Below are positions 23,899 through 32,233 of a DNA stretch of 64,000 bases, piece by piece (the stretch's first letter is position 1; the number at the start of each line of letters is the position of its first letter). The translations under genes were made by a program, and so were the position numbers. Source of the DNA: VBDM01 sp035702665 (GTDB taxonomy: Bacteria; Pseudomonadota; Gammaproteobacteria; Burkholderiales; SG8-39); NCBI GenBank assembly GCA_035702665.1, contig DASSQD010000107.1:1-64000 (forward strand), in the 5' to 3' direction. The notes below the pieces were generated by a model that had not been told where the DNA came from, did no database searches, and saw nothing but the letters and a program-made list of their open reading frames with translations.

Positions 23899-25895
23899 GC
23901 AGAACTCCTTCCTTGTTTCAGTACGCTCTTGATTGCCGTGACGACGTTGTCGACCGTGAAGCCGAAGTGCTCGAACAGCTTCGCTCCCGGGGCAGACTCG
24001 CCGTAGCGGTCGATACCTACCACCGCGCCTTCCAACCCGACGTACTTGCGCCAGAAATCGCTGACGCCGGCCTCGACCGCCACCTTGGGAAGGGTCGGGA
24101 TGAGGACTACGTCGCGGTACATCGGCAGCTGCCTGTCGAAAACCGAAGTGCACGGCATGGAAACGACACGCACCGGAACGCCTTCTTCCGCAAGCTTCTG
24201 CTTCGCCCCCAAGGCGAGTTGTACCTCTGAACCGGTAGCTACGATGACCGCTTTCGGGTCCTGCGCGTCCGCAAGGATGTAGCCGCCGCGGCGGATCGCC
24301 GTGATGGTATCCGGGTCACGCTTCTGGAAGGGCACGTTCTGCCGCGTGAAAAGCAGCGAGCTCGGCCCGTCGTCGCGCTCGATCGCCGCGATCCAGGCCA
24401 CGGCCGCCTCGACCGTATCGCAGGGCCGCCATACGTCCATGCCGGGGATCGTGCGCAGGGCCGCGGCGTGCTCGACGGATTGGTGCGTCGGTCCGTCTTC
24501 CCCTAGGCCGATCGAGTCGTGGGTGAAGACGAATAGAGAGCGAAGCTTCATCAAAGCCGCCATGCGCAGCGCGTTTCTCGAATAGTCGGAGAAGGTGAGA
24601 AAGGTGCCTCCGTACGGAATGAGCCCACCGTGCAGTGCAATCCCGTTCATCATCGCGCTCATGCCGAATTCGCGAACGCCATAGAAGAGGTAGTTTCCCC
24701 CGCCTTCCCGCCCCACGACCTTGGAACCGGACCATTGGGTGAGATTGGAGCCGGTGAGATCAGCCGATCCGCCGATCAGCTCGGGCAGAACCCTGGAGAG
24801 GCCCTCGATAGCGTTTTGCGAGGCCTTGCGCGTTGCGATCGATTCGGCCTGACCCGCGACCCTCTCAAGCAGCGCTTGGCAGTGCGCGCTCCAGTCCTCA
24901 GGCAACTCACCCGCGGTGCGGCGCCGGAACTCGCGTGCGAGTTCCGGGTACACCCTTTCGTAGGCCGCAAGCTTCTCGTTCCAGCCCCGCTCAAGTGCCG
25001 CGCCGCGCTCTCTTGCATCCCACCCGCGGTAAACGCTCGCAGGCAACTCGAACGGAGCGTGGTTCCAGCCGATGGCGGCGCGCGTCGCCGCCACCTCGTC
25101 CGCGCCGAGGGCTTCTCCATGGGCCTTCGCGGTGCCCGCGCGCTTGGGCGAGCCTTTCCCGATTACCGTCTGGCAACAGATGAAGCTGGGGCGGTCCGCG
25201 ACCGCCTTGGCGGCGCGGATGGCGCGGTCGACCGCCTCGACGTCATGACCGTCGACCTTGGGAATCACGTGCCACCCGTACGCCTCGAAGCGCTTGGGCG
25301 TGTCGTCGCGAAACCAGCCCTTTACTTCGCCGTCGATGGAAATCCCGTTATCGTCGTAGAGGACAATGAGCTTGCCCAGCGCAAGCGCGCCTGCGAGCGA
25401 GCACGCCTCGTGGGAGATCCCTTCCATGAGACAGCCGTCGCCGACGGAGACGTAAGTGCTGTGATCAACCAGATCAAAGCCCGGGCGGTTGAACTCCGCC
25501 GCGAGCAGGCGTTCGGCGACCGCCATGCCGACGGCGTTTGCCAGGCCTTGCCCCAGCGGGCCGGTCGTGGTTTCAACGCCCGGCGTGAGTCCGTACTCAG
25601 GGTGGCCTGCCGTCTTAGAGTGCAGCTGGCGGAAGCGCTTGATCTCCTCGATCGGCAGGTCGTAGCCGGTCAGATGCAGCAGCGCATACAGTAGCATCGA
25701 GCCGTGGCCATTAGAGAGCACGAATCGGTCGCGGTCCGCCCATTTCGGATTGCGTGGATTGTGGCGGAGGTGCCGGCCCCACAGCGCCAGAGCGATCTCG
25801 GCCATCCCCATGGGCATGCCTGGATGGCCTGAATTCGCCGCCTGCACGGCGTCCATGGCCAACGCGCGAATCGCGTTGGTCAGGTCCTGGCTCAT
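23895..25895 (-). CDS. tkt: Transketolase
   Basis: 666 residues, standard length. Thiamine-diphosphate motif GDGCLMEGISHEA through DDNGISID, N-terminal NSGHPGMPMGMAEIA, the GPLGQGLANAVG segment, and the pyrimidine-domain FLTFSDYSRNALRMAA and THDSIGLGEDGPTHQ. It moves two-carbon units between pentose and hexose phosphates. It leads the tkt-gap-pgk operon, whose downstream genes overlap by 1-4 bases. The hydroxyisobutyrate-dehydrogenase-like gene diverges from it 91 bases away. Confidence 0.97.
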   Translation of the reverse strand: MSQDLTNAIRALAMDAVQAANSGHPGMPMGMAEIALALWGRHLRHNPRNPKWADRDRFVLSNGHGSMLLYALLHLTGYDLPIEEIKRFRQLHSKTAGHPEYGLTPGVETTTGPLGQGLANAVGMAVAERLLAAEFNRPGFDLVDHSTYVSVGDGCLMEGISHEACSLAGALALGKLIVLYDDNGISIDGEVKGWFRDDTPKRFEAYGWHVIPKVDGHDVEAVDRAIRAAKAVADRPSFICCQTVIGKGSPKRAGTAKAHGEALGADEVAATRAAIGWNHAPFELPASVYRGWDARERGAALERGWNEKLAAYERVYPELAREFRRRTAGELPEDWSAHCQALLERVAGQAESIATRKASQNAIEGLSRVLPELIGGSADLTGSNLTQWSGSKVVGREGGGNYLFYGVREFGMSAMMNGIALHGGLIPYGGTFLTFSDYSRNALRMAALMKLRSLFVFTHDSIGLGEDGPTHQSVEHAAALRTIPGMDVWRPCDTVEAAVAWIAAIERDDGPSSLLFTRQNVPFQKRDPDTITAIRRGGYILADAQDPKAVIVATGSEVQLALGAKQKLAEEGVPVRVVSMPCTSVFDRQLPMYRDVVLIPTLPKVAVEAGVSDFWRKYVGLEGAVVGIDRYGESAPGAKLFEHFGFTVDNVVTAIKSVLKQGRSSA

Positions 25896-25986
25896 TACGT
25901 GGAAAAGTCCGAGAGAATGGGTCGAAACCTTATAATTATCGGTGAATCTCGCTCCCTTGGCGAGAAGAACCCACTACGGAGGCGCA

Positions 25987-26859
25987 GTGAGCAAACTCGC
26001 ATTCATCGGACTCGGCGTGATGGGTTTCCCCATGGCTGGACATCTGGTGGCGCGCGGCGGGCACGACGTGACCGTGTACAACCGAAGCCGGGCAAAAGCG
26101 GACGCCTGGGTGGCGAAGCACAAGGGACGCATCGCGGAGACTCCGGCCAAGGCAGCCGAGGGAGCAGAGATCGTGTTCTCCTGCGTTGGCGACGATCCTG
26201 ACCTGCGCGAAGTCACTCTGGGGCCGAACGGCGCCTTCCAGAAGATGGCCAATGGCACGATCTTTATCGATCACACTACGGCGTCGGCGAAGGTGGCGAG
26301 AGAGCTCGCCGCGGAGGCCAAGAAGCGCAGCTTTGAGTTTCTCGACGCGCCGGTATCCGGCGGCCAAGCGGGCGCGGAAAACGGCCAGCTCACGGTGATG
26401 GTCGGCGGTGAGTCCGCCGCGTTCGAGCGCGCGAAGCCCGTGATCGCGAATTTCGCCAAGGCCGTGACGCTGCTCGGACCTTCCGGCGCCGGTCAGCTCA
26501 CCAAGATGGTCAACCAGATCTGCATCGCAGGACTCGTTCAGGGGCTGTCCGAGGGCCTGAATTTCGCCCTCAAGGCAGGGCTGGATGCCAAGTTGGTGCT
26601 CGAGGTGATCTCCAAGGGCGCAGCCCAGTCCTGGCAGATGGAAAACCGGGGGAAGACTATGGTCGACGACAAGTTCGACTTCGGGTTTGCGGTCGATTGG
26701 ATGAGAAAGGACTTGCGCATCTGCGCCGAGACCGCTCGGCAGAACGGCGCCCAGCTTCCGGTCACCCAGACGGTCGCCGGCTTCTACGACGAAATCTCGA
26801 AGATGGGCGGCGGGCGCTGGGACACCTCGAGCCTGATCCGGCGGTTGCGCCGGGCGTAA
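25987..26859 (+). CDS. 3-hydroxyisobutyrate dehydrogenase family NAD(P)-dependent oxidoreductase
   Basis: 290 residues beginning with GTG six bases after GGAGG. The Rossmann motif FIGLGVMGFPMAGHL is at the N terminus, followed by the substrate-loop DAPVSGGQAGAENGQL, and the catalytic lysine in GQLTKMVNQ. The family includes 3-hydroxyisobutyrate dehydrogenase, tartronate semialdehyde reductase and related beta-hydroxyacid enzymes, and the substrate cannot be read from the sequence. An upstream ATG-class start at 25942 lacks a good ribosome site. nudC follows 29 bases later. Confidence 0.85.
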   Translation: MSKLAFIGLGVMGFPMAGHLVARGGHDVTVYNRSRAKADAWVAKHKGRIAETPAKAAEGAEIVFSCVGDDPDLREVTLGPNGAFQKMANGTIFIDHTTASAKVARELAAEAKKRSFEFLDAPVSGGQAGAENGQLTVMVGGESAAFERAKPVIANFAKAVTLLGPSGAGQLTKMVNQICIAGLVQGLSEGLNFALKAGLDAKLVLEVISKGAAQSWQMENRGKTMVDDKFDFGFAVDWMRKDLRICAETARQNGAQLPVTQTVAGFYDEISKMGGGRWDTSSLIRRLRRA

Positions 26860-26888
26860 GCACGGCTAGTCTCGCGCGCGAGCGCCAG

Positions 26889-27740
26889 GTGAGCTTGCCT
26901 TTCGAGTGGCCGGCGAGCTACGTTTCGGGCATCCAGCCGCCGGCTGAGGCGCCCGAGCGCTCGCTCTGGTTCATCTTCCGCGGCGTCGAGCTGTTGGTCA
27001 CGGCTCCTCCCGCCGTCAGTCTCCCCCATTGCGCTCACCCCAACACTTTGGGTATGATGCCCCAGCGGATACAATATCTTGGGGTTCTCGGCGAGCAGCA
27101 TTGCTACAGCGCCGAGCTTGCGGCAGGCGAGGCAGCGCCCCAAGGATGGATGTGGCAGGGCCTGCGCGGCCTGTTCGGCGCCTTGGATGACGCACGGTTT
27201 GCTCTCGCGGGCCGTGCGCTACAGATCGTCGATTGGGACCGGACGCACCAGTATTGCGGCGCTTGTGGTGTGGCGACAACGGTTCGCACCCACGAGCGCA
27301 GCCGGGAGTGCCCGGCGTGCGGACTAGTGGCTTATCCGCGGCTAGCGCCCGCCGTGATGGGGCTGGTGCGGCGCGGGCGGGAGTTGCTGCTCGCGCGCTC
27401 GCACCGATTTGCACAGGGCGTCTACAGCGCTCTGGCTGGATTCGTGGAGCCAGGGGAGACATTGGAGCAATGCCTAGAGCGGGAGGTGCATGAAGAAGTC
27501 GGCATCCGCGTGTGCGGTACGCGCTACTTCGCCAGTCAGCCCTGGCCCTTCCCGCACTCGTTCATGATCGCCTTCTTCGCCGAGTACGAGAGCGGAGAAA
27601 TCCGGATCGACGGCGCCGAAATCGAGGACGCGCGCTGGTTCGATGTTGAAAATCTTGAAAACTTGCCGCGTTTGCCTGCTAGAATCAGCGTCGCTCGCAG
27701 ATTGATCGACGCGGCAATTGGGGAGATGCGCGCAGCTTGA
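26889..27740 (+). CDS. nudC: NAD(+)/NADH diphosphatase NudC
   Basis: 283 residues from a GTG that I chose because it yields the usual length; the upstream open frame overlaps the previous gene and looks like shadow. A zinc ribbon (CGACG and CPACG) in the middle is followed by the Nudix box GFVEPGETLEQCLEREVHEE and the NudC-specific SQPWPFPHSFM. It hydrolyses NADH to NMNH and AMP and can remove NAD caps from RNA. The ribosome site before the GTG is weak, so the exact start is uncertain. Confidence 0.92.
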   Translation: MSLPFEWPASYVSGIQPPAEAPERSLWFIFRGVELLVTAPPAVSLPHCAHPNTLGMMPQRIQYLGVLGEQHCYSAELAAGEAAPQGWMWQGLRGLFGALDDARFALAGRALQIVDWDRTHQYCGACGVATTVRTHERSRECPACGLVAYPRLAPAVMGLVRRGRELLLARSHRFAQGVYSALAGFVEPGETLEQCLEREVHEEVGIRVCGTRYFASQPWPFPHSFMIAFFAEYESGEIRIDGAEIEDARWFDVENLENLPRLPARISVARRLIDAAIGEMRAA

Positions 27741-27783
27741 TTCTTGCATCTCATTTGTCAACGCTTGTGGGGATTTATGCAAA

Positions 27784-29040
27784 TTGGACGGACTGCACAT
27801 TGTTGCGAATCTGTACCGTTGCGGGGGGGATGCACGGTACCTAACTGACGCAGCCGAGCTGCGTCGTTTTTGTCACGACTCCATAAACAGGGCCGGTCTC
27901 ACGATACTCGGCGACCTGTTCCACGAGTTCGACGGTGGCGGAGTCACGGGCACAGTGGTGCTGGCGGAGTCGCATCTCGCTCTCCACACGTGGCCGGAGC
28001 TCCAGAGCGTCACCCTCGACGTCTACGTCTGCAACTACACCCAGGACAACAGCGCCAAGGCGCGTCAGGTCGTCGCCGACCTGATGGAGGTCTATCGTCC
28101 GGAGGAGCACGTGCAGCACGACGTGCCGCGCGACAAGCGTCTGATGAACGAGTGGCTGAACGGGGACTACGGATTCTTCCTGCGCTCCTCGAAGCTCATC
28201 GAGTCGTCGAAGACGCGCTTCCAGGACCTGGAAATTCACGAGACCCCGCAGTTCGGAAAGCTCTTCCGATTGGACGGTTGCTTCATGACTTCCGAGCGGG
28301 AAGAGTTCGTCTACCACGAAACCCTGATACACCCGGCGCTGACCGCGCACGCGGCGCCCAAGCGCGTCCTAATCATCGGTGGCGGCGACGGCGGAGCGGC
28401 TGAGGAAGCGCTCAAGCACCCGTCCGTCGAGCAGGTCGTCATGGTCGAACTGGACGGGAAAGTGGTCGAGATCGCCAAGCAACACTTTGCAGCCATTCAC
28501 CGCGGCGTGTTCGACAATCCCAAGCTCAAGCTCCTGATCGAGGACGGCCTGAAGTACTTGGCCGAGACCAAGGAGAAATTCGACCATATCGCGCTCGACC
28601 TTCCGGATCCGATCGGACCGGCTACGGCGCTGTACGAGGAAGCGTTCTTCCGCGACTGCAAGCGGGCGCTGGCACCCGGCGGCGTTCTAACCCTACATAT
28701 GGGCTCGCCTTGGTCGCGGCCCGAACGGGTGAAGCTGCTCTATGCAAGGCTCGCGAAGATGTTCAAGGTCGCGCGCCCCTATACCATGTTCATTCCGCTC
28801 TACGGCTGTCTCTGGTCGATGTGCGCGTGCTCGGACTCGACCGACGTCGCCGGGGTGAGTTCGGGTGAGATCGACGTCCGGGTCGGGAATCGCGCCCTCT
28901 CCCACCTGCAGTACTACAATGGGGCGACCCACCAAGCCCTGTTCGCTTTGCCCAATTTCGTCCGGGAACTGACCGTGGAGGCCGTACCCAAGCCACGGCT
29001 GGTGGCGTCGAGGAAACGGGCTGCGGGCGGCGTCAAGTAG
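27784..29040 (+). CDS. Fused S-adenosylmethionine decarboxylase / spermidine synthase (SpeD-SpeE)
   Basis: A single 418-residue reading frame. The N-terminal domain (1 to about 115) is a short bacterial AdoMet decarboxylase: VLAESHLALHTWPE holds the self-cleavage site between E62 and S63 that makes the pyruvoyl group, with H68 and C83 in place. The C-terminal domain (about 122-400) is a spermidine synthase: LIIGGGDGGAAEEAL binds decarboxylated AdoMet, EEFVYHE and LDLPDPIGPA carry catalytic acids. One chain could thus make spermidine from putrescine. Such fusions are known in some beta- and deltaproteobacteria. No in-frame ATG exists; I propose TTG at 27784 because it gives a family-like N terminus (DGLHIVANLY). 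Confidence 0.9.
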   Translation: MDGLHIVANLYRCGGDARYLTDAAELRRFCHDSINRAGLTILGDLFHEFDGGGVTGTVVLAESHLALHTWPELQSVTLDVYVCNYTQDNSAKARQVVADLMEVYRPEEHVQHDVPRDKRLMNEWLNGDYGFFLRSSKLIESSKTRFQDLEIHETPQFGKLFRLDGCFMTSEREEFVYHETLIHPALTAHAAPKRVLIIGGGDGGAAEEALKHPSVEQVVMVELDGKVVEIAKQHFAAIHRGVFDNPKLKLLIEDGLKYLAETKEKFDHIALDLPDPIGPATALYEEAFFRDCKRALAPGGVLTLHMGSPWSRPERVKLLYARLAKMFKVARPYTMFIPLYGCLWSMCACSDSTDVAGVSSGEIDVRVGNRALSHLQYYNGATHQALFALPNFVRELTVEAVPKPRLVASRKRAAGGVK

Positions 29041-29048
29041 CGAGCGGC

Positions 29049-30356
29049 TTATCCGGTAGGACGAGGGGCGACCGACGAGGTCGCCCTTTTTGTTCGCGGC
29101 TCCGCCTCGAGGAAGCTGAACTCCGGTTCGGGCCTGCGCCCGCTCACGATGTCGGCGAGCGCGCGCCCAGAACCGCAGGCGAGGGTCCAACCGAGCGTGC
29201 CGTGACCGGTGTTGAGGAAGAGGTTCGGGTACTTCGAACGCCCAACGAGCGGCAAGTTGCTGGGGGTTGCCGGCCGCAGCCCCGTCCAGAACTGAGCGCG
29301 TTCCGGCCGGCCGGCCTTGGGAAACCACTCGAAGCAGCGCCTAACCAGGGCTTCGCAACGCGGCTCGTTCATCTCGGTGTCGTACCCGTTCAACTCGGCG
29401 GTGCCCGCCACACGAAGGCGATCGCCCAGCCGGGAGAGGACGATCTTGCGGGAGTGATCGGTCAAGCTGATCTGCGGGGCCACGCTCTCCGCCTCGACCG
29501 GCAAGGTGACCGAATAGCCCTTGACCGGATAGACGGGAATCGATATCCCGACCCGCTTGAGGAGGAGCGGGCTGTAGCTTCCCAGCGCGACCACATAGGC
29601 GTCCGAGCGCAGCGATTCCTCAATGCCTGCCTCGTCGTCGATGACGACGCGCTCGACGGTTCCGCGATTCACCTCCACACCCTTGACGCTCACATTGAAG
29701 CGGAACGCGACGCCCTGAGCCCGACACAACTCGGAGAGGTTCTTGGTAAAGAGCTGCGCGTCGCCGCACTCGTCGGAGGCCGCATGGATGCCTCCCAGGA
29801 TGCGGACCTTCGAATGCTCGAGTGCCGGCTCGACTCTCAGGCACTCCTCCGGCGTCTTGATCTCCACATCGAGTCCGCGTCGCTTGAGCGCCTCAGTCGC
29901 CCGGGTCGCGTGCTTGAATTCGCGCGGCTCCTCGTATAGATGCAGGATGCCCGATGTCCTTGCATCGTAGCTTATCCCGGTGTCGCGCCGCAGCTGCCGC
30001 AGTTGGTCTCGACTGTAGAGCGCGAGCGCGTACGCCGCTTCCGTGTTAAGCCGAGCTCTCCCGGGCAGGCATTCCAAGAGGAAGCGCAGACCCCAGAGCC
30101 ATTCGCCGATCTCGGCGCGCGGGCGGAAGAGCAGCGGCGCGTCTTCGCGACCGAGCCAGCGCAGGATCTTCAAAGGTGCAGTCGGGTTCGCCCAGGGCTC
30201 CGAATGACTGACCGAAATCTGCCCCCCGTTGGCGAAACTCGTCTCGAGGGCAGCTTCGGGCTGGCGGTCGACAACCGTGACCTCGTGCCCCGCGCGTGCC
30301 AGATACCAGGCACTGGTCGTGCCGATGACGCCGGCCCCGAGAACGATCACTCTCAT
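29049..30356 (-). CDS. dadA: D-amino acid dehydrogenase small subunit-like flavoprotein DadA
   Basis: 435 residues. N-terminal FAD Rossmann motif VIVLGAGVIGTTSAWYLA, EVTVVDRQ, the FANGGQISVSHSEPWANP segment and a late GLRPATPSNLPLVGRS with NTGHGTLGWTLACGSG, all typical of DadA. It oxidises D-alanine and other D-amino acids, feeding electrons to the respiratory chain. No alanine racemase (dadX) is next to it. Its last codons contain the terminator of the convergent speD-speE gene, and a UUCG hairpin sits 10 bases before its start. Confidence 0.93.
   Translation of the reverse strand: MRVIVLGAGVIGTTSAWYLARAGHEVTVVDRQPEAALETSFANGGQISVSHSEPWANPTAPLKILRWLGREDAPLLFRPRAEIGEWLWGLRFLLECLPGRARLNTEAAYALALYSRDQLRQLRRDTGISYDARTSGILHLYEEPREFKHATRATEALKRRGLDVEIKTPEECLRVEPALEHSKVRILGGIHAASDECGDAQLFTKNLSELCRAQGVAFRFNVSVKGVEVNRGTVERVVIDDEAGIEESLRSDAYVVALGSYSPLLLKRVGISIPVYPVKGYSVTLPVEAESVAPQISLTDHSRKIVLSRLGDRLRVAGTAELNGYDTEMNEPRCEALVRRCFEWFPKAGRPERAQFWTGLRPATPSNLPLVGRSKYPNLFLNTGHGTLGWTLACGSGRALADIVSGRRPEPEFSFLEAEPRTKRATSSVAPRPTG
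29066..29091 (+). terminator. Intrinsic terminator of the speD-speE gene
   Basis: GGGCGACC-GACGA-GGTCGCCC followed by TTTTT on the plus strand, 26 bases after the spermidine synthase stop. The whole structure lies inside the 3' end of the convergent dadA coding sequence. Confidence 0.9.
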
Positions 30357-30365
30357 GCCCGTCTC

Positions 30366-30388
30366 CGAAAAAGGCAGCGAACTGCCTT
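30366..30388 (-). terminator. UUCG tetraloop hairpin with T run just before dadA
   Basis: On the minus strand AAGGCAG-TTCG-CTGCCTT is followed by a short T run (five T in all). It ends ten bases before the dadA ATG, and the ribosome site CGGAG follows at once. It could end the upstream fumarylacetoacetase-family transcript or act as an attenuator in the dadA leader. Confidence 0.7.
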
Positions 30389-30473
30389 CTGGATTCGCTT
30401 TTTGACCCTAGGACGACAGCCGAGTTCTTGCGCCCAACATACCAAGCCAGGCGCAGCCAGCAAGGGGGCTCGT

Positions 30474-31325
30474 CTATTTCCCTGTGTAGGAAATCACCTT
30501 TTGCCGTTGCTCTCCCAGACCTTTGATGCCCAAGGTAACCACGTCTCCGGGCTTGAGCCATGCCTGGGTGGGCTTCATGCCCAGAGCGACGCCCGCCGGG
30601 GTGCCCGTGGTGATGATGTCTCCGGGAAGAAGAGTCATGTAGTTGCTCACGTAGGACACGAGCCTTGCACAGGAGAAGATCATGTTCCTGGTATTGGAGG
30701 ATTGCCTGCGTTCACCATTGACGTCGAGCCAAACATCCAGGGATTGCGGATTGGTGATTTCGTCGGTGGTCACCAGCCACGGGCCGATCGGCCCGAACGT
30801 GTCCGCACCCTTCCCCTTGTCCCACTGCGAGGACTGCAACTGGAAAGCACGTTCCGAGACGTCGTTGACGATGGTGTAGCCGGCAACGTGGTCCAGCGCC
30901 TTATCCTCGGAAACGTACTTCGCCCGGGTGCCGATCACGATGGCGATTTCGACTTCGTAGTCGAGCTTGGTGGAGCTTCGCGGTTGCTGGATGTCGTCGT
31001 TCGGACCGCTGATGCAGGTCGTGGCCTTCATGAACACCACAGGCTCGGCGGGTATCTGCAGACCCGCCTCGTGCGCGTGGTCGACGTAGTTCAGGCCGAT
31101 TGCGACGAACTTGGAGATGCCCGTGTAGGGAACGCCGAAACGCGGGTTCCCCCGCACGAGCGGCAGCGACTCGGGACGAATCTTGCGAAGTCTCGCCAGG
31201 CCTTTCGGTGAAATCGCTTCCTGGTCGATATTCGATATCACGCCGGAAAAATCGCGCAACTGGCCTTGCGCGTCGATGACGCCCGGTTTCTCGAATCCAT
31301 TCCTGCCGTAACGACAAAGCTTCAT
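30474..31325 (-). CDS. Fumarylacetoacetate hydrolase family protein
   Basis: 283 residues of the FAH fold. Metal-site signatures FVAIGLNYVDHAHEAG, LDYEVEIAIVIG, and the GYTIVNDVSERAFQ segment, followed by DKGKGADTFGPIGPWLVT and the late GDIITTGTPAGVALG. The architecture matches the ureidoglycolate lyase / 2,4-diketo-acid hydrolase group that cleaves or isomerises oxo-acids from sugar or aromatic breakdown. The true substrate cannot be told. It lies 117 bases upstream of dadA on the same strand. Confidence 0.85.
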   Translation of the reverse strand: MKLCRYGRNGFEKPGVIDAQGQLRDFSGVISNIDQEAISPKGLARLRKIRPESLPLVRGNPRFGVPYTGISKFVAIGLNYVDHAHEAGLQIPAEPVVFMKATTCISGPNDDIQQPRSSTKLDYEVEIAIVIGTRAKYVSEDKALDHVAGYTIVNDVSERAFQLQSSQWDKGKGADTFGPIGPWLVTTDEITNPQSLDVWLDVNGERRQSSNTRNMIFSCARLVSYVSNYMTLLPGDIITTGTPAGVALGMKPTQAWLKPGDVVTLGIKGLGEQRQKVISYTGK

Positions 31326-31541
31326 TTTTCTTGCTTCCTTTCCAGATCATCCGGAGCGACCGCCCGAGCGGCGCGCAAGACTTGCGTCAAGCCTTGGCCG
31401 GGTGAGAGAGGCGGCTCGATTGTCGTCACCTCCTTGCACAACCCGCCGCAGCGCCTCGTGGACCACGCGAAAAAGCAGTTGGTACGCCCGGTTTCCTGCC
31501 GTGAGCCCGCTCTCCCCTAGAGAATCTTCTTATGCCGAGCG

Positions 31542-31550
31542 ATTATAGCA
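31542..31550 (-). promoter_or_regulatory. Extended -10 promoter element before the FAH-family gene
   Basis: TGCTATAAT on the minus strand: a perfect -10 with an extended TGN. No good -35 is seen. It lies about 215 bases before the FAH-family start, so the transcript would have a long leader. The rest of the gap 31326-31643 shows no convincing gene; its open frames are short and overlap FAH codons. Confidence 0.45.
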
Positions 31551-31643
31551 GCGCGGCGCGGAAAGACGCCATAGTATGCGCAGAATCATGGGGTTATCGG
31601 AGGTCGCGCGAGGCTATGCACCGGCGCCCCAAAAGCCCTGCCG

Positions 31644-32192
31644 CTAGCTCCTCCACTTGATCGAGCAACCGATCGACGCTGTCTGGTCGATCGGGCCGCG
31701 TCCCGTGCGGGCGATCTGCACCATCGCCTCGAACAACTCACGTCGCGCGTCGGGCCCCGCTCCTCGCCCCGACGCATCGAGGCGACCGCGGTATTGAAGG
31801 CGTAGATCGGAGCCGTAGCCGAAGAAGTCCGGCGTGCACACGGCACCGTAGGCCTTCGCCACGTCTTGCGTCTCGTCGAGCACGTATGGAAACGGAAAGC
31901 GAAACTGCACCGCGACCTTCCGCATGTTCTGAAAAGAATCCTCAGGGTATTCGGTGGGATCGTTGGACATGATCGCCACCGAGCCTATGCCGTAGCCGGC
32001 CAGCTCCGCACAGTCTCTGACGAGGCGCTCGCGCACCGCTTTGACGTAAGGGCAATGGTTGCAGATGAACATCACCAGGAGCCCGTTGGGGCCGCGGCTC
32101 GAGGCAAGGGTATGACGCTTCTCGTCAATGCCGCGAAGATCGAAATCCGGCGCGGGAGAGCCGATACCCGTTGAGGGTGATGTCTTGTTCAC
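31644..32192 (-). CDS. Thioredoxin-like (AhpC/TSA-related) redox protein
   Basis: 182 residues from a GTG start chosen because it gives a family-like N terminus (GSPAPDFDLRGID). The core VMFICNHCPYVKAVRE contains a CNHC redox pair, followed by AIMSNDPTEYPEDS and FPYVLDETQDVAKAYGAVCTP, with CSIKW at the end. This set is typical of the thioredoxin-fold family often annotated as redoxin or alkyl hydroperoxide reductase-like. It has no signal peptide. An upstream in-frame ATG would extend it over the rsmE start and was rejected. It diverges from rsmE by 41 bases. Confidence 0.82.
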   Translation of the reverse strand: MNKTSPSTGIGSPAPDFDLRGIDEKRHTLASSRGPNGLLVMFICNHCPYVKAVRERLVRDCAELAGYGIGSVAIMSNDPTEYPEDSFQNMRKVAVQFRFPFPYVLDETQDVAKAYGAVCTPDFFGYGSDLRLQYRGRLDASGRGAGPDARRELFEAMVQIARTGRGPIDQTASIGCSIKWRS

Positions 32193-32233
32193 TAGGCGAA
32201 CGTGGACGCGTCGGATATGCTTCAAATCGTAGC

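Noticed and set aside
26697..26888. N-terminal extension of nudC into the preceding gene
   Set aside because: The extra 64 codons overlap the hydroxyisobutyrate-dehydrogenase gene and are Arg-rich shadow sequence; the GTG at 26889 gives the normal length.
29066..29091. Hairpin read as part of a repeat or attachment site
   Set aside because: A single GC-rich stem with a T run directly after a stop codon is a standard intrinsic terminator, and no second copy was seen.
31266..31520. 84-codon open frame in the gap upstream of the FAH-family gene
   Set aside because: No ribosome site, no motif, and it runs partly over the FAH coding region.
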